Assembly (NCBI GenBank): GCA_910587245.1
Contig: CAJULX010000018.1
Location: 1 to 36,412, forward strand
Length of the DNA: 36,412 bases
DNA from: Candidatus Gastranaerophilales bacterium
GTDB taxonomy: Bacteria > Cyanobacteriota > Vampirovibrionia > Gastranaerophilales > Gastranaerophilaceae
Reading direction: 5' to 3'
Of the stretch, positions 32,677 through 36,412 are shown piece by piece. The position numbers were made by a program, and so were the translations under genes. The notes beneath the pieces were generated by a model. It saw nothing but the letters and a program-made list of their open reading frames with translations. It did not search any database and was not told the origin of the DNA. Each line of letters begins with the position of its first letter. Position 1 is the first letter of the stretch.

Positions 32677-32714
32677 TGTCACAAAATGATTATTGAGTGA
32701 CAGTGAAATACGAA
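32677..32714 (-). repeat. right inverted repeat of putative invertible element
   Basis: Inverted partner of 32499-32536. TGTCAC (32677-32682) and GTGACA (32697-32702) are arms around AAAATGATTATTGA. The central TGATTA is identical in both copies, as a strand-exchange spacer would require. The repeats enclose 140 bp. Confidence 0.9.
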
Positions 32715-32892
32715 AGATTCGCTAGAAAACATTATATTTGAGCAATTCATAAAATGTTAATTTTTTTATACAAAAGTAAAAAATATTTATGTTTGTGCTA
32801 AAATTCAAACGAGGAACGCTTGTACTACTTTTTGATTAGATTGTGGTGTTTATAAAATGTTATGTTCCCAATTGTAAATAAAGAGTTTCAGA

Positions 32893-33435
32893 CTATAAAA
32901 TAAAGTTTGTATAACTCTCATCGATTTGGTCTTGTTCTATCCCAATATACCTTAAAGTTATCTGCGGGCTTGAGTGATTAAATATTTTTTGTAGTATTGC
33001 AACATCTTTAAATTTTTTATAATGATGATAGCCAAAGGTTTTTCTTAATGTATGCGTTCCAACTTTTTCCTCAAGCCGGATTTCTTTGCAGGCTGCTTTT
33101 ATGATTCGATAAGCTGTAAATCTATCCATTCGGTTGTGAAAACGAGATTGAAATAAAGCTTCATCGGATCGTTTGCCTTTTGTAAATTCATTAAACATTG
33201 GTTTTAATTTCGAATTAATCGGAAATTTTTTAAATTTTCTGGTTTTCTTTTCGATAATTTGAATATGAGTTTTATTTCTAACATCTCCAACATTTAGGGC
33301 AACTATATCAGAAATTCTTAAACCGCAATTTGTCCCAATTGTAAAGAGTAATAAATCTCTCGGACTTTTCTTTTGAAAGTATTTTTCCAACTTTTTAAGA
33401 TGCTCAATATTTCTAATTGGCTCAACTGTAGACAT
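32893..33435 (-). CDS. small tyrosine recombinase (FimB/FimE-sized)
   Basis: 180 residues, only the catalytic domain. All active-site residues appear: Arg40 in CGLRISD, Lys in the KKTRK beta-hairpin (about 63-67), His128-xx-Arg131 in HTLR, His154 in FNHSS and the nucleophile Tyr163 in LRYIG. There is no N-terminal core-binding domain, as in the invertases FimB/FimE and in small phage/plasmid recombinases of Firmicutes type. AAAGGAG precedes the ATG. It lies 179 bp from the inverted repeats upstream of the glycan operon, so promoter inversion is a plausible job; mobilisation of an island is the alternative. Confidence 0.93.
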   Translation of the reverse strand: MSTVEPIRNIEHLKKLEKYFQKKSPRDLLLFTIGTNCGLRISDIVALNVGDVRNKTHIQIIEKKTRKFKKFPINSKLKPMFNEFTKGKRSDEALFQSRFHNRMDRFTAYRIIKAACKEIRLEEKVGTHTLRKTFGYHHYKKFKDVAILQKIFNHSSPQITLRYIGIEQDQIDESYTNFIL

Positions 33436-33653
33436 AATATTCTCCTTTCTTTTTTCTGAACAGACAGCAATGTTTTAAAATATCCATTCAAAATGGCTGC
33501 TCAAACATCTACCAACTTTTTTAAAAAGTCTGTAAATATGTTATGGATTTAAAAAGTTGATTTATAAATAAATCAAATGAGATAAATTTTATCAGGCAGT
33601 TTAAAGAATCTTAAAAAGATAAAAAATAAATTAAACTGCTGTATGGTGGCGCT

Positions 33654-33854
33654 TCAGGTTGAATAGTGACAATTTTTAAAATTATGCCCCTGAAAATTCA
33701 GGGGCATAACCTCTTCCAGCATCTTAATTAACCATTTTTGCTGCTTTACAATATTTTGGATGCAGTCAGAATAATCTTTGGGTTCAATATTTGTTTTCTC
33801 TAAAACTGAGAGCAGAATAATAAAATTAAAGTTAATGTGTTGTTTTTGTATCAA
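33654..33854 (-). CDS. small ORF of unknown function, possibly decayed
   Basis: 66 codons with protein-like composition (FIILLSVLEKTNIEPKDYSD, then IVKQQKWLIKMLEEVMP) but only a TTG start, a TAA directly before it and no Shine-Dalgarno. Its last 15 codons run through a perfect 13-bp hairpin. It may be the remnant of a longer gene beside the recombinase. I do not recognise it. Confidence 0.25.
   Translation of the reverse strand: MIQKQHINFNFIILLSVLEKTNIEPKDYSDCIQNIVKQQKWLIKMLEEVMPLNFQGHNFKNCHYST
33682..33709 (-). terminator. strong hairpin, possible minus-strand terminator
   Basis: TTATGCCCCTGAA (33682-33694) and TTCAGGGGCATAA (33697-33709) pair perfectly over 13 bp. On the minus strand it is followed by TTTTAAAAATTG, a modest T-run. 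Confidence 0.5.
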
Positions 33855-33903
33855 TTAAATTTTTTAAACAAACGCTTTAGCACCAAAGATAAACAATTGG
33901 AAC

Positions 33904-34395
33904 ATGGTTCCCGTGTTGTTTTGTAAAAAGAAATCAAAACTTTTTATGATAAAACAAGCCGTATGTTGCAAAAAATATAGCATTGATGAGAAAAATTTAA
34001 AGGAAATATTTACTGTATGGGATAATTGCGAAGAAGAACATCCTTGCATCGTTAAATGCCCTGTAAAAAGTATGGATTCAAGATCATATATTATTAATGT
34101 CAAAGATAGAGATAGATTTGGTAAAAGAGAATATTACAACGAATTAAAAATACCAAAAAAAGATATCAATAGAAACTTTTGTCATAAGGCTGCATCTACC
34201 TATGAATTAGCGTTTCCCTTTTTACTTCTATTGGAACGGAAACAAATATTAGACAAATTAAAAGAAACAAAGAATTTAAAATTGTTCAGATTATTTGTTG
34301 AAGCAATAGACAATGATTTATTATTAGGCTTAGAAATGCTAGCAAGAGAATTTAAAATGGATATTTATTCAGGCTTGATGATGATACAAAATTAG
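33904..34395 (+). CDS. hypothetical protein, Cys-rich N-terminus
   Basis: Up to 163 residues; ATG 33946 (149 residues) is as likely, since neither start has a Shine-Dalgarno. The N-terminal part has paired cysteines (CCKKY, DNCEEEHPCIVKC) that could bind metal, then a charged middle and a helical, Leu/Lys-rich C-terminal half (FLLLLERKQILDKLKETKNLKLFRLFVEAI). No family recognised. It lies between the recombinase and tRNA-Phe, and its AT-rich sequence suggests accessory DNA. Confidence 0.5.
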   Translation: MVPVLFCKKKSKLFMIKQAVCCKKYSIDEKNLKEIFTVWDNCEEEHPCIVKCPVKSMDSRSYIINVKDRDRFGKREYYNELKIPKKDINRNFCHKAASTYELAFPFLLLLERKQILDKLKETKNLKLFRLFVEAIDNDLLLGLEMLAREFKMDIYSGLMMIQN

Positions 34396-34650
34396 AAAAA
34401 GAAAATTAAATTTTTTATTTTTTTAAACAACAAATCAACAGTTGGACGACTTTCAGGACTTTTGAAATGATTGTTTTCCGACACTTCCGACCGCTAAAAA
34501 CCCAAGCACAAAGCCCCTTTTGGGGCAATAATCTTTTTAACCGTACATAATACTTTTGTCCGTTAAAATACAGTATGGATAGAGAAATCTTAAATGTTTG
34601 TATAAACAGAAAGCGACTTGATTCCGCTAAATGATTTTATACAAAAAATT
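34396..34650. other. intergenic region before tRNA-Phe
   Basis: Contains a short hairpin, GCCCC/GGGGC (34513-34526), followed after AATAATC by five T, perhaps a weak terminator for the preceding ORF. It also holds TGAAATGATTGTTTT (34463-34477), similar to the 19.1-kb tandem repeat. No gene seen. Confidence 0.5.
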
Positions 34651-34723
34651 TGGCGCGTCTCGGAATCGAACCAAGGACACGGGGATTTTCAGTCCCCTGC
34701 TCTACCAACTGAGCTAACGCGCC
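34651..34723 (-). tRNA. tRNA-Phe (GAA)
   Basis: On the minus strand a full cloverleaf can be folded: acceptor GGCGCGT/ACGCGCC, D arm GCTCAGTTGGTAGAGC, anticodon stem GGGGA/TCCCC with loop CTGAAAA (anticodon GAA), and T loop GGTTCGATTCC. The 3' CCA is not encoded. The gene lies at the edge of the accessory segment that holds the recombinase. Confidence 0.97.
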
Positions 34724-34885
34724 AAATCTATTTAATTTTCAATCATCTTGTTTTTGGTTTGCTATCTGCAAGGTTTAAAAATTAAACTCCGTCAGACTTT
34801 CTTTATAATATCAATTCAAGATTTTAAGTCAAGTAAGAAAATCTGTACTGTTTAATAAAATATTTCAGGGTAAAAAGAGCCGGGT

Positions 34886-36217
34886 TCAGCCTTCCATCAC
34901 GCAGTCGTAAAATCTTATGCTGGGGCTATTGTCTCCTGCGGCTTTTGAAAGGTGCGGTCTGTCGACTGCTTCTTTAAAATCTATGATTTTACTATCGTTT
35001 GTTTTCTGTTTTGCATTAATATTGCTCTGTCCTATATCTTTTTGCTTTCTTGCACTACGGGTGTTTTTTCGTTTTGCTGTTTTGCGTGAAATTTTATACT
35101 GTTTGGTTTTATCGGTATTTTTTTGTTTTGCACCGGATCTTGGTTTTTTATTATCAATTGCGCGGGTGCGTTTTTTTGTTTTTAATACTGCCAGTAATTT
35201 TTTATTTTTATCATCCAGAATGCTTGAATTTTCAGTCAGCAAATCTATGGCATCAATTCTGCTCAATGCGTCTGTTTCGGTGCAGAGTCTGTGAAGAACC
35301 TTGTTTATTATGATACTGTCTTCATTTTTATCAAAAATATATCCGACGCGCTCACCGATTGTTTTCCCGTATTTTCCTTCTTTATCTTTCAGAATTTTAA
35401 CCTGTAAATCGGGAAAATCTTCTGTTGCATCGAATAAAAGTTTGAATATTTCGCTGCTTTTTACACCTGTTGGTCTTACAACTGCCTGTGCCAGGGTGTT
35501 GCCGTCTTTGTTTTTTGTAAATAAAACCATATCAAGGTATTCATGTCTTTTATTTTTATCATCCCCGAAATAAGAATTAATTTCGTTTAAATACGCCTTT
35601 AAAAACTCAGGGTACGGTTCATGCCATTTGTGCAGTCCGCCGCTTCCGATTCTTTCCCGATTGATTGCACGGTGTAAAACATACTCCATTGCATCTTTGT
35701 CGTCGCCATGTTTTTTAAATAATTCTGCAACCTGATAATCCGTTCCCTCAAGGCATTCACTTCCTTCGTATGAAATAATGCGGCAAGCTTCCTCATCAAG
35801 TGCTATTTTTGCTTTTTCTTCAGGGGTTTGCCGGTATTCTTTAACAGAATTTATATTACGTTTTAATAAAAAATCAGGTATATGATAGCTCGGTGCCTTG
35901 CGGGTATTTGATAAGTCAGAGCCTGTTTTTGCGGATTTTTTATATGCCTCGGCTATCATTTTACGTTTTTCCGCTTCCGCTTTTGCATCTTTTGTTTTGG
36001 ATTGTTGTTCGCATTCTTCGGCTGAATTTTTAGCGGGTTCTTCCGTGCACAGTTTGCTGCGTTTTAATAAAAAATCGGGGATGTAATTTATTGTAATATC
36101 GCGGGTATAAGGCACATTTTGAGTATCATCTTCCGCTTTTGCAGAATTTTTATTTATCCTTTTGAATATATCTTTTATTCCGCTAAAATTTGCGCAGGAA
36201 ACCTGTGAAATACGCAT
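34886..36217 (-). CDS. lineage-type protein of unknown function with duplicated IPDFLLKR motif
   Basis: 443 residues from ATG 36217, after AAAGG. The N-terminus MRISQVSCANFSGIKDIFKR has an 'NFSGI' opening that I associate with Gastranaerophilales proteins. The motif [YH]IPDFLLKR occurs twice (45-53 and 112-120) in a low-complexity, charged region; a globular helical part follows (about 130-355, e.g. YVLHRAINRERIGSGGLHKWHEPYPEFLKAYL), then a very basic Lys/Arg/Thr/Gln tail (about 350-405) and a short ordered end. No enzyme motif is visible. The tail could bind nucleic acid or another polyanion. Confidence 0.75.
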   Translation of the reverse strand: MRISQVSCANFSGIKDIFKRINKNSAKAEDDTQNVPYTRDITINYIPDFLLKRSKLCTEEPAKNSAEECEQQSKTKDAKAEAEKRKMIAEAYKKSAKTGSDLSNTRKAPSYHIPDFLLKRNINSVKEYRQTPEEKAKIALDEEACRIISYEGSECLEGTDYQVAELFKKHGDDKDAMEYVLHRAINRERIGSGGLHKWHEPYPEFLKAYLNEINSYFGDDKNKRHEYLDMVLFTKNKDGNTLAQAVVRPTGVKSSEIFKLLFDATEDFPDLQVKILKDKEGKYGKTIGERVGYIFDKNEDSIIINKVLHRLCTETDALSRIDAIDLLTENSSILDDKNKKLLAVLKTKKRTRAIDNKKPRSGAKQKNTDKTKQYKISRKTAKRKNTRSARKQKDIGQSNINAKQKTNDSKIIDFKEAVDRPHLSKAAGDNSPSIRFYDCVMEG

Positions 36218-36240
36218 TATCAGCCTTTCTTGAAAAGAAT

Positions 36241-36254
36241 CGTAAACCTTTACG
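36241..36254. promoter_or_regulatory. palindrome upstream of the 443-residue protein gene
   Basis: CGTAAACCTTTACG is a perfect 6-bp repeat around CC, about 24 bp before the ATG on the minus strand. Possible operator or leader hairpin. Confidence 0.25.
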
Positions 36255-36320
36255 GCTATATAACGTTCAAGAATGAAATGTATTTACAAAGATTAAGTGT
36301 AAAATTTACAAAACTACATA

Positions 36321-36412
36321 TTAATTTTCCAGCAAAACTTTTATTGCTTCACCGTTTTTGTGCATTTCAAGTGCTTTTTTAGCGTATTTCATCTGCATTG
36401 TTTTTGTAATCA
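36321..36412 (-). CDS. 3' end of an unidentified gene (cut by window edge)
   Basis: The last 29 codons of a minus-strand frame that is open to the window edge, ending ...YAKKALEMHKNGEAIKVLLEN and TAA (36323-36321). The end is helical and amphipathic. Too short to assign. The 103 bp to the next gene show no clear terminator. Confidence 0.5.
   Translation of the reverse strand, partial: ITKTMQMKYAKKALEMHKNGEAIKVLLEN

Larger units (their letters stand above)
32452..32892. other. regulatory/recombination spacer between operon and recombinase
   Basis: 441 bp without an open frame. It contains the inverted repeats described separately and the AT-rich segment between them. The part from 32715 to 32892 holds no feature I can name. 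Confidence 0.6.

Noticed and set aside
33864..34103. 79-codon minus-strand ORF
   Set aside because: Overlaps the better plus-strand frame at 33904-34395 and lacks start signals.
34651..34723. tRNA 3' end as attachment site for the 180-residue recombinase
   Set aside because: No second copy of the tRNA end was found in the window, so no att pair can be shown.
34917..35313. Plus-strand ORFs rich in Phe/Leu/Cys that look like membrane proteins
   Set aside because: Antisense to the Lys/Arg-rich tail of the 443-residue protein; hydrophobicity is a by-product of reading lysine codons backwards.

Overview
The window looks like chromosome from a low-GC, diderm, gut-type bacterium. My best guess is the non-photosynthetic cyanobacterial sister group Gastranaerophilales/Vampirovibrionia ('Melainabacteria'). 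The reasons are an AT-rich base composition, a DAP-pathway cluster with an MCE (MlaD-like) envelope protein and an MsbA-like exporter, and a lineage-style protein starting with an 'NFSGI' N-terminus. This placement is inference; no rRNA or marker search was possible.

Layout. 1-4.5 kb: the tail of a divergent RelA/SpoT-like protein, a convergent dapB-asd-dapA operon (early diaminopimelate/lysine pathway) and a small membrane-associated protein of unknown function. 4.5-6.5 kb: a sigma-70-family factor divergent from rplJ-rplL; rplJ is preceded by an L10-type leader and an attenuator-like hairpin. 6.5-11.1 kb: an orphan histidine kinase, an acetyltransferase plus lipoprotein-like alpha/beta hydrolase pair, an MCE-domain protein and an HpcH/HpaI-type aldolase. 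11.1-17 kb: a first surface-polysaccharide block with a two-domain glycosyltransferase on + and, on -, a DUF6492-like protein, FkbM methyltransferase, CatB-like acetyltransferase, GT-B and GT2 enzymes. 17.1-19 kb: a flavodoxin behind a MerR-type promoter, a TRIC/UPF0126 channel and an exported ABM-type monooxygenase.

19.2-32.5 kb is the centrepiece: a tightly packed 11-gene minus-strand operon. It encodes a GT2-LicD fusion, a bifunctional CDP-ribitol synthase (cytidylyltransferase + SDR), two more LicD transferases, an MsbA-like exporter, a cytidylyltransferase-PEP mutase fusion, phosphonopyruvate decarboxylase, an SDR, a second LicC-like nucleotidyltransferase, a saccharopine-dehydrogenase-like oxidoreductase and a calcineurin-like phosphoesterase. 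Read together, these genes should make a CMP-activated phosphonate and CDP-ribitol, transfer them onto a glycan or lipid with LicD enzymes, and flip the product across the membrane. The usual AEP aminotransferase is absent, so the phosphonate headgroup is uncertain.

32.5-34.6 kb is an accessory junction. Just upstream of the operon's first gene, two 38-nt imperfect inverted repeats (32/38 identical) bracket a 140-bp AT-rich segment with a possible promoter pointing into the operon. A complete 180-residue tyrosine recombinase lies next to it, followed by small orphan ORFs and tRNA-Phe. This arrangement suggests a phase-variable (invertible) promoter controlling the phosphonate/ribitol operon, with a MITE-like element as the alternative. 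34.9-36.4 kb: a 443-residue protein of unknown function with a duplicated IPDFLLKR motif, then the 3' end of another gene.
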